From Phlebotomus papatasi (taxonomy: Eukaryota > Arthropoda > Insecta > Diptera > Psychodidae): a stretch of DNA of 64,000 bases. Positions within the stretch are counted from its first letter, which is position 1; every line of letters begins with the position of its first letter. Below the pieces are notes generated by a model. That model was not told the origin of the DNA. It saw only the letters and a program-made list of their open reading frames with translations, and did not search any database. Both the position numbers and the translations under genes were made by a program. The stretch lies in NCBI RefSeq assembly GCF_024763615.1, contig NC_077223.1, positions 6,076,001-6,140,000 on the forward strand, read 5' to 3'. This document shows positions 1 through 10,084 of the stretch, one piece after another.

Positions 1-1
1 C

Positions 2-535
2 GTAAGAAATATTGGCACAATTGCTGGGAATCTGATGATCAAGCACAATCACAATGAATTCTATTCAGATGTTTTCCTCTTGCTGGAGACTATTGGAGCC
101 ACAATTACAATATCAGACACAACTGGGGCGCTCCAAACTGTATCTCCTCAGGATTTCTTGACCGTTGACATGGATAAAAAAGTGATAACGTTGATAACAA
201 TGCCTCAGTTAGCTCCTGATCGATTCCGACTGAGATCTTACAAGATGACGGATAGGGCTCAGAATGCCATCACTTATATGAATGCTGGGTTCCTATTGGA
301 GATGACCCAGGGGTCAGGGACAGTAATATCTTCGAGAATCGTATACGGTGGAGTCAATCCCACTTTTATCCATGCAACTTCTATTGAGAACTACATCAAT
401 GGAAAGAATTTGTTCGACAACGAGACGATCCAGTCCGTTATTGATCTTATAGATTCTGATTTTGCTTTCGATGATTCCCTTCCTAATTCATCGGCGGACT
501 TTCGTCGAAGACTCGCCAAAGGATTGTTTTACAAG
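2..535 (+). CDS. Aox: Aldehyde oxidase, exon with FAD domain (5' partial)
   Basis: This exon encodes 178 residues of the FAD-binding middle domain of an aldehyde oxidase, a cytosolic molybdo-flavoenzyme that oxidises aldehydes and N-heterocycles. It opens with VRNIGTIAGNLM, the conserved FAD-contact motif of the xanthine dehydrogenase/aldehyde oxidase family, and it carries the C-terminal flavoprotein subdomain motif RIVYGGVNPTFIHA. The frame is open at the left edge, so the two 2Fe-2S domains and the first part of the FAD domain lie outside the window. The exon ends at AAG followed by GTACAT, phase 0. The 61-bp intron 536-596 ends in TTGCAG. The first ATG inside the exon (35) is internal and is not a start codon. 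Confidence 0.93.
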
Positions 536-596
536 GTACATCTGGCATAGGTTTTCCAAAAAAATTTATGGCTAAAGCTTTTTCATATCGTTGCAG

Positions 597-1004
597 ATGG
601 TTTTAAATCTAACTCCTAGTCCGCTTGTACAGCCTCGCCATCTAAGCGGATCAAGTTTGATTGCCCGACCACTTTCTTCTGGTCAACAAAATTATGAATC
701 AACCCCTGCGTTATATCCTTTAACTCAGCCCATTATGAAAATCGAGGCATTGGTCCAGTGCAGTGGAGAGGCGGAATATGTCAATGATATTTATCTGCAT
801 GATGGTCTTTGGGCTACTTTTGTCTTGGCTAATGATGCTCTGAGAACTATTGAAAGTATCGATGCAAGTCAGGCCTTGGCTGTGAAAGGTGTCAAGGCGT
901 TCTACAGCGCCAAAGACATTCCCGGTGTAAACTCTTTTGTTTCTCAGAAAGGTCCTTTATTACCATCTTATTTAGAGCCTGAAGAGGTGTTCTGCAGTGG
1001 AAAG
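597..1004 (+). CDS. Aox: Aldehyde oxidase, exon spanning FAD-to-molybdenum domain linker
   Basis: This exon adds 136 residues in phase 0. It holds the variable linker after the FAD domain and the beginning of the molybdopterin domain: VQCSGEAEYVNDI is the family's a/b-hammerhead opening (usual form TGEAxYxxD), followed by the AKDIPGVNSF segment. Reading on past GGAAAG reaches a stop at 1044. Splicing from GTTAAT (1005) to the TTTTTAG acceptor at 1063 instead restores the canonical run EEVFCSGK-VLFHGQPVGMIVAEE. The intron is therefore 59 bp, typical of compact insect introns. Confidence 0.93.
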
Positions 1005-1063
1005 GTTAATTCTTCAAGTTTCGAATGTGATGTTCTTGATAATTAGGCTTTCTGTATTTTTAG

Positions 1064-3028
1064 GTTCTCTTCCATGGCCAGCCTGTAGGTATGATTGTTG
1101 CTGAAGAAATGTCTCAGGCTGTCCATGCAGCAGACTTGGTTAACATTCAATATGCTAGCACTAGCACAGTTAAAGACGAAGGAACCTTTGCTTCTCTATA
1201 TCGGTATTTCAAAGGGGACTCTATTGATAAGAAGGATAAGGTTTTACCAACTCTTGCGGATGTCCTCAAAGAAGATCGCAAGTTTACTGAACATCGCTTC
1301 CAAACTCCTATCGTTATAAAAGTGGCTACTCAACAGGGTGTAGGCCAGGCTGATAACAACATCAAGGGTTTTCTATTCTGTGGTCCTCAGTATCATTTCC
1401 ACATGGAAACCCAACAAACAATTGCCGTTCCAGTTGAAAATGGGATGGATCTGTACCCAAGCAGTCAATGGATGGATTTTATAAATATGGGAGTAGCTCA
1501 GGTGCTAGGGGTAAACAATAATGCCTTAAATATTCGTGTTCGACGCGTTGGGGGAGCTTTTGGGGCTAAAATTAGTCGATGTGGACAAATAGCAGCAGCT
1601 GCAGCTGTAGCATGTTATCACCTTCATCGTCCTATACGAATGGTTCTCCCCATGATAACAAATATGCGTTCTATGGGAAAGAGAACCCCAGCATTCTCAG
1701 AATACGATGTGGATTTTACCAACGAGGGTCTTATTCAGAGGTTACACTGCGATGTTACTCATGATTCTGGGTGCTCTACTAATGAAGCAATGGACTTCTT
1801 CTCATCCTTGTTTACTTCAAATGCTTACGTAACTTTGACATGGACTATTGTCTTTCATCACGTTGTCACTGAGGCGCCTTCGAACACTTGGATGCGAGCT
1901 CCAGGAAGTACCGAAGTCATAGCAAATGCCGAAACGGTTATGGAACATATTGCTTGGGCGTTGCAGAAAGATCCTGTTGAAGTTCGCTTAGCCAATATTG
2001 CTCCTGTGAATCCTATAAGGAAGATTTTTGCAGATTTTCTAGTCTCCTGTGAATACTACAAGAGACTTGAGGAAGTCAATCAATTTAATAGTGTCAATCG
2101 ATGGAGAAAGCGTGGAATAGCAATTTCCCTTATGCAGTTTCCGCAATTGTTTGTCAATGCTTTTGAAACCCTTGTGGCTATCTACCACGGAGATGGAAGT
2201 GTGGTAATAAGTCTTGGAGGAATTGAAATGGGTCAGGGTGTCCATACAAAGTGTACCCAAATTGCTGCCTCAATCCTTGGTGTACCGATTGAAATGGTGA
2301 AAATTAAGACGCCCAACAATGTGGTGAGTGCAAATACCTTTGTTTCTGCTGGAAATATGTCTACTGATGCCCTAGGAACCACTGTCAAAGTTTGCTGTGA
2401 GATATTAAATGTTCGTTTAGCTCCTTTTCGGGCTCTTGGAACATGGGAGGATGCTGTTCAGGCGGCCTATTTGGCCAATATTGAACTTGTGGCTACGCAT
2501 CAATTTACCCCTGAACAGATACCACCGTATATAATCTACGGTGTTTCTTGTGCCGAAATCGAAATTGATGTCCTTACTGGAGACTTTCAGCTTCGTCGAG
2601 TGGACATTGTGGAGGATATTGGACAGAGTATTAGTCCAAGAGTGGATGTTGGTCAGGTAGAAGGAGCCTTCATGATAGGTATTGGTTACTGGCTTCATGA
2701 GAAACTCGTCTACAACCGTGAAACCGGGGAACTGCTGACAAATCGTGCATGGAATTACAAACCTCCAGGTGCTAAAGATATTCCAGTGGATTTTCGAGTA
2801 ACGCTTCTGCAAACAATATCTGCTTCGGCAGGTGTATTGGGAGCTAAGGCTTGTAGTGAACCAGCCACTTCTATGGCCATTGTTGTGGTATTTGCCCTAA
2901 GGAAGGCCCTTGAATCCGCCAGACAGGATACTGGTGCTTCAGACATATTCATAACCCTAAACTCTTCAACAACTAAAGAAGATATTCTCATTCTTGCAGG
3001 AACTGCTGATGATCAGTTTGTTCTCTAA
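1064..3028 (+). CDS. Aox: Aldehyde oxidase, terminal exon with molybdenum-cofactor domain
   Basis: This 654-residue terminal exon (stop TAA at 3026-3028) forms nearly all of the molybdopterin-binding catalytic domain. Visible motifs in order are HGQPVGMIVAEE, RVRRVGGAFGAKISR, RSMGKRTPAFSEYDVDF, WMRAPGSTEVIANAE, GGIEMGQGVHTK (cofactor loop) and LGAKACSEPAT with the catalytic glutamate. Two positions argue for aldehyde oxidase rather than xanthine dehydrogenase: the motif ending GAK-I instead of GGK-E, and RAPGSTE instead of the RGFGGPQ form. The SEP triplet replaces the usual GEP next to the catalytic Glu. The frame has no stop or frameshift over 1.96 kb, so the gene looks functional. With the two upstream exons, 968 of roughly 1,250-1,350 residues are visible. 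Confidence 0.95.
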   Translation, partial: VLFHGQPVGMIVAEEMSQAVHAADLVNIQYASTSTVKDEGTFASLYRYFKGDSIDKKDKVLPTLADVLKEDRKFTEHRFQTPIVIKVATQQGVGQADNNIKGFLFCGPQYHFHMETQQTIAVPVENGMDLYPSSQWMDFINMGVAQVLGVNNNALNIRVRRVGGAFGAKISRCGQIAAAAAVACYHLHRPIRMVLPMITNMRSMGKRTPAFSEYDVDFTNEGLIQRLHCDVTHDSGCSTNEAMDFFSSLFTSNAYVTLTWTIVFHHVVTEAPSNTWMRAPGSTEVIANAETVMEHIAWALQKDPVEVRLANIAPVNPIRKIFADFLVSCEYYKRLEEVNQFNSVNRWRKRGIAISLMQFPQLFVNAFETLVAIYHGDGSVVISLGGIEMGQGVHTKCTQIAASILGVPIEMVKIKTPNNVVSANTFVSAGNMSTDALGTTVKVCCEILNVRLAPFRALGTWEDAVQAAYLANIELVATHQFTPEQIPPYIIYGVSCAEIEIDVLTGDFQLRRVDIVEDIGQSISPRVDVGQVEGAFMIGIGYWLHEKLVYNRETGELLTNRAWNYKPPGAKDIPVDFRVTLLQTISASAGVLGAKACSEPATSMAIVVVFALRKALESARQDTGASDIFITLNSSTTKEDILILAGTADDQFVL

Positions 3029-3084
3029 ATATGCTAATTCCTATATCCACTCTATCGCGTGTTATGTTAATGGATTTGGTCTGA

Positions 3085-3090
3085 AATAAA
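3085..3090 (+). terminator. Polyadenylation signal of the aldehyde oxidase gene
   Basis: A canonical AATAAA lies 57 bp after the aldehyde oxidase stop codon, in AT-rich sequence. It is the first such hexamer downstream, so the 3' UTR is probably only about 80 bp. Confidence 0.6.
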
Positions 3091-3119
3091 TACCTTCAGT
3101 AAATACAAATATTTTTATT

Positions 3120-4150
3120 TTTTGCTGGAGGTGATGCGACACGTCGCATCACCCCCAGGGTTTTTCTATCTCGTCCGGAGACGCACCCTCCTCATCGTTC
3201 TCACTGGATTTTGTTCATAGAGTTTTCTGGGCATTCTCTCCTCTGGCATACGGCAAATTTAACCGAGTCAACTCAATATTCTTGCCCGGATAGAAGCCAC
3301 AATGTCGGCCTCTCCATAAAGCTCCTCCAGTTCGTGTTTCTTATTCGGAATTCCCCTGTATAGTATCCTCATGGCAAGGCCCGTAGATTCGCCGTAGGAC
3401 CCGTCTCTCAAAGATCAGAAGCTTTCTTTCTTCTGTGAGGGTTAACGGTACTGTTTTCAGACCATACGTTATGACTGGCTTCAGTATGCCTCTGTATGTC
3501 CTGATCTTTGTTGACCAAGAGTGCAAAGTAACTTCTACTCCCCGCTGCGAGCCTCTCGTTAACCTCTATTCCGACTTCATTACCCGTTGTCAGTACCGAT
3601 CGGGAAACTGTATCGCCAGTGACCATGCACTTCATTTTGCTTTCGTTAACCTTGAGTCCTATTCTCTCAGCTGCCGCGGTTACTTCGACGAATGTCTCCT
3701 TCATCGCGAGTGTGGAGCGGCGCATGATTTTCATGTTGTCCGCGTAGGCCAACATATGTGAGAACTTAATAAATGCATTACTTCTTATTACTGAGTGCAA
3801 TCATGAGTGCAAGGTTCCAGTCTTTTGGCATCTGCTCCGTTACCCAGATTTTACGGTTTAGACCGTGGGTGCGGTTGAAAAGTTCATCCCCTCCAAGCTT
3901 CATCAACTCCGCAGGGATGTTCTCCTCCCCTGGAGGTTTGGTGTTCCTCAAAAAGCGGATTGCCCTCGCCACATCCGTTCAAGAAAGGGCGTTCCCCTCC
4001 TGACCGTCCGCAGCTAGTATCTTCTCCACCTGCTTCGACTGTCCATCGTTTACGCCCAACAGGTCTTGGAAGTACTCTTTCCATCTTTCTACAACTTCAG
4101 GTGCTTGAGTCAAAAGTTCACCTGCCTTATGTCCTTGACACACTTAGGAC
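3120..4150 (-). pseudogene. Non-LTR retrotransposon reverse transcriptase, decayed
   Basis: Read on the minus strand, three overlapping reading frames spell consecutive parts of a LINE-type reverse transcriptase. From about 3972 downward comes RNTKPPGEENIPAELMKLGG with MPKDWNLALM (usual form NNKAPGxDGIPAELLK and PxDW). From about 3760 comes MLAYADNMKI, the active-site motif with N in place of the second catalytic Asp of YADD. From about 3490 comes PVITYGLKTVPLTLTEERKL and FERRVLRRIYGP. Frame changes and the altered YADD show it is dead. GATGCGAC/GTCGCATC at 3132-3149 is an 8-bp inverted repeat near its 3' end. It sits between the aldehyde oxidase poly(A) signal and the first visible RhoGEF exon. 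Confidence 0.85.
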
Positions 4151-4290
4151 CTAAGCCGAAAGACGGGTTAGTGGAAAATGATAGAAATGTGGTTTAACCA
4201 TTATTTCGAATATAATTAGTCTAAACCGTCTCTCGGTTAATCCTAAAGTCTGTCAAGGCGCTTATCTTTATACATTGACGACTGCGTATG
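4130..4290. repeat. Fragment of the 'CTAGACACACTTACGACTTAAGCC' MITE family
   Basis: The sequence begins CTTGACACACTTAGGACCTAAGCC, contains AACCGTCTCTCGGTTAATCC and ends in a diverged copy of the terminus. It resembles the complete copy at 22416-22637. Both ends are degraded. Confidence 0.5.
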
Positions 4291-4800
4291 TAATCCAATG
4301 CGTTTAGAGAGACGCTACTGTCCTGCAAAAGGTTCTGACTTCCTGCCTTTGCTCTAGCGCCTTAATGTCTTCAAGCTACTGTGTCAGAAATAACCTCTTC
4401 GTATGCCGAACAAGCTTTAGCCATCGCGTTCCTTGCAAATTAGGCTTAATTTTCTTTTTACACATCTCAGACATAATAATAGCTTCTATCTTTGCTTGAG
4501 AAATTGCAAAGAAAATTATTTTTTAAATAGGGGAAGTCTTGCAAGCTTGGCACCCTAGCTTCGGACACCTCTACTCAAAGGTCAGATGCATTAAAGGAAC
4601 ATGCAAAAAATATGAAGTGTTCGAAGCTAGAATCCTCTCGTTCAGTAATAACCTTCCCGATTTGAGAGCTCTCTCCGGTTGAGTGTTTTTCTGTACCGAT
4701 TCGAAGGTTTATCAGAGAGAACTTACCTAAAAACACGTTGGAAGTTCGAATGTTTAAACCGATGAATTTGAAGTGAGCAAGTTCATCAAAAGGACATTTA

Positions 4801-5140
4801 CAGTGCCCGCTTTGTAATCTTTGTAATATTGCGGGACAATATGACAGATGTCTGCTTCGTAATCCGGTTGGATTTTTTGAATTTGTGCAACGTCTCGAAA
4901 ATATAATACAAGTCTTTTTTATAGAATTAGAATAAAAGTTTTAAAGAAGCTTAAAAAAGACATAATTAGAGAATACTATGCTATTATACTTCATTTATTA
5001 AACAAAAACATAACAGGATAATTCATTTTCATTGCTGAATACACATGTATACAGTGTATACATGACCTTAAAATTATTTTAAATGTAACCGTCGATAACT
5101 CGTCCGGATTATGCAGATCTGGATTAGAGAGCGGGCATTG
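4801..5140. mobile_element. MITE, TIR CAGTGCCCGCTTTGTAATC, TA target duplication
   Basis: The 340-bp element begins CAGTGCCCGCTTTGTAATC and ends in GATTAGAGAGCGGGCATTG, its imperfect inverse, with TA directly outside each end (4799-4800 and 5141-5142). The right half (4920-5140) matches the right half of the longer copy at 23693-24561, including GGATAATTCATTTTCATTGC. TA duplications and short terminal repeats are typical of Tc1/mariner-type MITEs. Confidence 0.85.
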
Positions 5141-5142
5141 TA

Positions 5143-6529
5143 TTTTAATAAAATTGGAATTCAAACGTTCTGCTATCCGGTATTTCCACAAAAACTCACT
5201 TTTTGCAGCAAACTTTAAAGCAAAGTGTCAAGAATACTGAAATTCGAAATGGCAGAACAATCAGCGCTAAAGCGGCGAGTACGTGAACTTCTACTTTAGG
5301 CTCCCGGTAGATTTTCGAATAGGTTTGGCTTGACCTTGGAAAGACCTTGTCTTTTCGAAAGGTTATTATTGAACAGAATCAATGTGTGCGAAGCCTGAAA
5401 GCCTTCCCCTACAAAGTTCACTGTAAATTTCCTTTTTTGTTTTTGCAAATTTTTAATGATGAATAATTAAATATTTACAATTTTTTTAACTTGCTTCATT
5501 TTTTTCTCAATTATGCTATCCCAAGGAAACCAATAGCAAAAGAGCTTGTTTCACTTTAAGTTGCATAACCTTAAAATTTAGAAAAGCGAAGGTAGTTTAC
5601 AACAATTTCTCCAAATCTTTTAAAAAGAAATTGAACAAATTAATTAAAGTAAGTAAATTTGTTTTCTGAAATTTATTTCACCCTATCTATGTAATCATTT
5701 TTTTTCTAAACTGTTTTATTTCAGACACAAAGTATTTTTTCTGAATGTTTGCCTATCATACATTTTGCAAACCATTCTCAAATTATAATTGTGAAATCAT
5801 CCATTAAAAACGTTTTCATTCAGTGAGTAATCTAATTGGCTGATAAAAAGAAAAAAATGGAAAATAATCAAAGTCTTAGTGGTGTATCATCTGGTTTCAT
5901 CTCAAAAATCCTTCCTATTATTCATTGATAAGAGTTCTAAAAAGAAAGGTAATTATATGTAATTATGAGATAAAAGAGATTTTTTACAAAAATAAAAAAA
6001 AATCAGACCAAAAATTGTTTTTTTCTTTTTTTTTTAATTGGAATCAATTGAAATTATAAATTATTAACAAGGATATTTTAGAACTCTACTGTATGGAAAA
6101 TGAATGTATTCCTAATGTTCTATTGCGGAAAAATGTTTTTATTTTTAGAAATAAATTGGATTAGTTACGAAATATTTTGTTTGATAAAAATAATTAATTC
6201 ATGAATTATTTTATTTTGATCATCGGACTGAATTTTACACATCTTTCAATGTTATTACGTGTAAGTGTCGATTAATTGTCTACTAAAAGTTATTAATACT
6301 GTAATAAAAAAAAATGAAAAATAAAAAAATATCCTATTACTGACTCTATGCCATGTAATACTCTTTACGATCCTCTGTAGCGTATTTTGGAATTCGGATA
6401 ATACATTAAAAAAATAATTGTATCCTTGCTTTTCTCAATGGAAATTTTCCCCTAGATGTTTAATGTTGCTTTAGCCAAATGTATGTAATTATTTTTTAAT
6501 TTTATTAATATAGTGTTGTACTTTTCCAG
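5143..6529. other. AT-rich non-coding sequence
   Basis: Very AT-rich, with A and T runs. No coding exon, RNA gene or recognisable element was seen, although it precedes a splice acceptor and so must be at least partly intron of the RhoGEF gene. Confidence 0.5.
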
Positions 6530-6695
6530 GACAAACGACCAAATTTCTTCACGATTGTTTTCAATGCAAAAGATAAGGAATTTGTTCCTGTTGCTGATGG
6601 TGTACCCTTAGGTGTAGCAATCAAGAGCAGCCTCATCAAAAGGAATTTAAGTTTCTCTCAATTGTCCATTAATGAAGATTATCCGATAACCGGAG
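6530..6695 (+). CDS. Plekhg5: PLEKHG5-like RhoGEF, first visible exon (ubiquitin-fold segment)
   Basis: The exon follows a good acceptor (TTTTCCAG) and encodes about 55 residues running DKRPNFFTIVFNAKDKEFVP through the LGVAIKSSLIKRNLSF part. The alternation of strands followed by 'PLGVAIKSSLIKRNL' resembles a Raf-type Ras-binding, ubiquitin-like fold, which PLEKHG5 family proteins carry before the DH domain. It ends in phase 1 at G followed by GTAAGTG. No in-frame start codon can be placed upstream, so at least one more 5' exon exists. That exon is either hidden in 3100-6500 as a small or non-coding exon, or lies left of the aldehyde oxidase gene. Confidence 0.75.
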
Positions 6696-6756
6696 GTAAG
6701 TGTATTGAAAAAATATCAATTTAGCTGCAAAACTCAATTTAATTTGTTATTGACAG

Positions 6757-6843
6757 ATTCATCGTCATATTTAAAGTATTTAGTTAGTTTGGACAGGGAT
6801 GTCGACGTAGGTCAATTGGCAGGAAAGACTTTGATTGTTACAG
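6757..6843 (+). CDS. Plekhg5: PLEKHG5-like RhoGEF, exon 2 visible (end of ubiquitin-fold segment)
   Basis: This 87-bp exon continues the ubiquitin-like domain in phase 1. The residues are DSSSYLKYLVSLDRDVDV followed by GQLAGKTLIVTG; the 'LAGKTLIV' strand is the usual end of Raf-type RBD folds. It is bounded by TTGACAG and by G/GTAGAT. The preceding intron (6696-6756) is 61 bp. The following intron is almost wholly a foldback element that begins about 22 bp after the donor. Confidence 0.8.
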
Positions 6844-6865
6844 GTAGATTAATTTTTACCGTAGG

Positions 6866-7680
6866 CGTAGATGTGAGTGACTTTGTCCCCCTCCTGTTGG
6901 TTAACTGTTCCCAAGACTGTTCCTTATTTCTAGCACGTAAGGGCCAACATAGACTCAGGCTTATCCTCAAGAATATTTAGCCTGTAAAATTTGGTAGTGA
7001 AGGTTTATTCCAAACTGTCATACACGGAGGACTAGGGATAATCGATTAGAGATCCGTTGCATAAATTTGCTTAATCTAATCCTTTACGAGGGACAGTGAA
7101 ACACGGTATTGACCTTTGGCTCCTTTCTCTTTTCAATTTCCTAAGCCGACGTTTCGGAGGGGTTTTCCTCCTTCTTCAGGTATAGAAATTTTGGGGAAAA
7201 AATTGTCACAAAAATCGTTACACTGAGTACTATTCGGACTTTGCACGAGAGACAATTTCTCCAACAACATCCAACAATGAGTCTTTGTTGGATGTTGTTG
7301 GAGAAATTTTCTCTCGTGCAAAGTCCGAATTGTGCTCTCAGTGTAACGATTTTTGTGACAATTTTTTCCCCAAAATTTCTATACCTGAAGAAGGAGGAAA
7401 ATCCCTTCGAAACGTCGGCTTAGGAAATTAAAAAGAGAAAGGAGCCAAAGGTCAATACCGTGTTTCACTGTCCCTCATACTCAGTTTACTGGCCGAAAGC
7501 TATCTACTAATCCTTTACTGTCAAATTTTAGAGGCTAAATATTCTAGAGGATCAGCCTGATTCTATTGAGGGCCTAAGGATGGTCTTTGCCGATCCAATC
7601 TATCAGGTCTGATCGGTAAGAACCATTCAACAGTAAAGGGACAAAATCACAAACGAAGGACAAAGTCACTCGCATCTACG
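6866..7680. mobile_element. Foldback element filling an intron of the RhoGEF gene
   Basis: The whole 815 bp is an inverted repeat. The outer arms start with CGTAGATGTGAGTGACTTTG (6866) and end with its inverse, CAAAGTCACTCGCATCTACG (7680). Middle segments also pair: GGCTAAATATTCT near 7540 matches the inverse of AGAATATTTAGCC near 6972. The inner part, 7088-7476, is a near-perfect hairpin of about 190 bp per arm, with its centre near 7281 (arms TCTCCAACAACATCCAACAA and inverse). No coding frame of a transposase is visible, so it is non-autonomous. Confidence 0.9.
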
Positions 7681-7714
7681 GTACATTTCTTTCTGGGATA
7701 TCCTGATTTTGAAG

Positions 7715-8628
7715 ATATATCCTTTGCCCACCTAGGAAAAAATCCAAAGAGACAGAAAAGTGGTCATTCACTGAGGAAAGCATCTTCAGTTGGATCACGC
7801 AGAACAGGAGATTCTGCAACGTCATTTGACGATGATCCAAGGATCCAACCAAAATCCCGATCACTCTCTAATTTCTTCCTATCAGGTGCTTCTCTGTCAA
7901 GCATTAAACTTGTACAGCAGAGTGGACTTTGTGATATCCTCAGTGAATTTATGGTCTATGGCATACCCAATGCTACATCTTCCTACACCTGCAATTACCC
8001 TGATTTCCAAGATGCCCTCAATTACCTAGGTAATCCACACAATGCCTGGAGCGATTTTGTCAACTGCGAAGGCCTCTCAGATCTCGAGAAATTACTCCAA
8101 TCGCGACTATGGGAGATCGTTATGACAGAAGTAAAGTATATTTTTGCACTTCAAACTGTTACTGATCACTTTCTGGCCTGCATGAATGCCCTAAATGCCA
8201 AAGATTTACTTTTGGATGTCAACAAGAAAAAGCTCTTTTCCAACATTTGGGAACTCTGTGAGGCAAATTTAACTTTTTGGACTACATTTGTCTATCCAAT
8301 GGTACGATGGAGTATTGATACAGCACAACCACTTAAGATAAGTTTTCTGGAACCGGGATTTCTTTCATTTGCCGAAATTTTTGGACCCTACAAAAAATTC
8401 TGCTCAGAACAGACCTCATGTGTTAACTACTGCAAACATCTCACACGTTCCAATATTTTCTTTTCGGCGTATTTAACTTGGTGTGAAGCCCATGAATTGT
8501 GTCAGAGACTGAAATTGGCAGATATCCTTGTTACACCAATGCAGAGACTCACCAAGTATAAGCTCATTCTGAACACCATCAAACAGGAGATGGGAGACCA
8601 GATTATTATTGAAAACTTGACTGAAATG
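7715..8628 (+). CDS. Plekhg5: PLEKHG5-like RhoGEF, DH-domain exon
   Basis: This large exon encodes a basic Ser-rich linker (SSVGSRRTGDSATSFDDDP), then LVQQSGLCDILSEFMVYGIP, and from about 8080 the DH (Dbl-homology) domain that exchanges GDP for GTP on Rho. Visible landmarks are SRLWEIVMTEVKYIFALQTV (DH helix 1), LFSNIWELCEANLTFW, FGPYKKFCSEQTSCVNY, FFSAYLTWCEAHELCQRLKL and the conserved DILVTPMQRLTKYKLIL helix. The pattern matches vertebrate PLEKHG5/Syx closely, including AYxTWxExHxxCQRLKLxD. The donor ATG/GTAAGC leaves phase 0. The 5' boundary is inferred: acceptor TTTTGAAG at 7714 fits phase 1, but the frame is open further left into the foldback element, so another acceptor is possible. 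Confidence 0.87.
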
Positions 8629-9070
8629 GTAAGCAAGTTAATTTTTTATCAATTTTATATTTTTAATTATAACTGTCGTATAATGAGCGTCTGCCGCCGT
8701 CTTAAAGAATTGAGCTAAAGTCTCAGAGATCTCTTTCTTAGGTCACACTGCCCTCTAGTGGGGTATTAGGGAAAGGCAGGCTAGCAATAAAATAGGAAAT
8801 CCATAAATAGGCAGTCTAGCCCTTCTTTCCTAGATTATAGGAGTACAAATGCAAAATTGGCCCAAAATTGGTAATTTTGATGGCAGACATTTTATGTGAT
8901 TTCTCACGGTTAAAATTCACCTATAAAAAAACACTTTGTTGAAAGATGAAAATGGTAACACAGCACTCAAATATATTTCATAAATTGATCATAATCATTA
9001 AAGCCGACTTAGGGTATAAAGACTTCATCATCAAGATTTACAATGGATCCCGATACATACAGCGAGGGAA
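8629..9070. other. Start of the 8.9-kb RhoGEF intron
   Basis: Intron sequence. An open frame runs on a short way past the donor but loses similarity to the family at once. Nothing else was recognised. Confidence 0.6.
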
Positions 9071-9072
9071 CT

Positions 9073-9443
9073 ATTATCTAACCGGTACCGGTCAGAATCC
9101 CAAATGCCAAAATCTCAAGAATTCAAAATCCCGAAAAATCAAAATCCCGAAACGCCAAAATCTCGAAAAGCCAAAATCCCGAAACGCCAAAATCCCGAAG
9201 AGCCAAAATCCCGAAAGCAAAAATTCCGAATGGGCCAAATATCCCGAAAAGCCAAAATCTCGAACGACAAAATCGCGAAAATCCAAGATCCCAAAAAGCT
9301 AAAATTCCGAAACGCTAAAATTCCGAGAAGCCAAAATCCCAAATACCAAAATTTCGAAAATTCAAAATCCCCAACAGACAAAATCCGGAAAGGGCCGAAA
9401 TCCCGAAAGATCGTTTGGGATTTCGGGTTTTTGACTGGGACTT
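9073..9443. repeat. 16-bp tandem repeat array (GCCAAAATCCCGAAAM)
   Basis: About 20 degenerate copies of a 16-bp unit, consensus GCCAAAATCCCGAAAN, run from 9083 to about 9412. The edges are partly inverted: CGGTCAGAATCCCAAA on the left and TTTGGGATTTCGGGTTTTTG on the right. The period is not a multiple of three, so Lys/Pro/Arg-rich open frames on both strands are repeat artefacts. Related units occur at 12113, 28344, 29030 and 38009. Confidence 0.9.
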
Positions 9444-9792
9444 CATCAAACAAATCCTTTAGACTTAGAAGATAAAGAACCTTTATCTTTCTTCCCAGAA
9501 TATCGATAAGATCCGTTTAAAGAATCAACTATTAAATAAAACAGAATATTAAGTATTGCTGAGTGATTGTAATGCCAAAGGAAGGGGCATATTATTTCCC
9601 TTTCCATAAGAACCAAAGCCACGGGACTAGTCTCAATATATTTTCTATGTCCTTAATTAATAGGAGAGTGCAACTCGTCCCTGAAGGACCCATAGTTTCG
9701 TTAATATATCAAAAGTACTTTGAGCAATTTTTCCTTTTAAAAACCTTTAAGTTTATGAATATTTAACATAAAATTTCAAGGACTAATGACCG

Positions 9793-9870
9793 AGAGATCT
9801 CAATGGGTCAAGTGGTAGAGCACTCGCTCTGTGATGCAAGTGTCCCGGGCTCGAATCCTCTTTAGGTCAT
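9793..9870 (+). repeat. tRNA-derived SINE head
   Basis: TGGGTCAAGTGGTAGAGCAC resembles an A box and GGGCTCGAATCC resembles a B box of RNA polymerase III promoters, spaced as in a tRNA. The arms do not form an acceptor stem, so this is a SINE head and not a tRNA gene. Confidence 0.65.
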
Positions 9871-10084
9871 CAGGAATTTTTCTGGCGTTAAAGGTGTTCG
9901 TTCGGATTGCATTCAGATCTTCACTGCACTTGTTTCCACGGGGCATGGGACTGACAACCTCATACCGTACAAGAAAAAATAATAATGCATGTCTAGAAAT
10001 CCCCTTGTGGGAAGACCTTGTTCCTTCATGGAATGTTGTGCCAACATTATTGTTATTATTAATGACCGAATGTATAAAATCACG

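Noticed and set aside
7607..7714. Extending the DH exon leftwards to an acceptor at 7606
   Set aside because: The phase would fit, but the added sequence is the right arm of the foldback element, so an acceptor after it is more likely.
8946..9475. Overlapping Lys/Pro-rich frames on both strands
   Set aside because: They are translations of the 16-bp tandem array; frames open on both strands of a stop-poor repeat are not genes.
9793..9870. Possible tRNA gene
   Set aside because: Boxes A and B are present but no acceptor stem or proper anticodon arm could be formed; similar heads at 21707, 22662 and 25535 are SINE parts.
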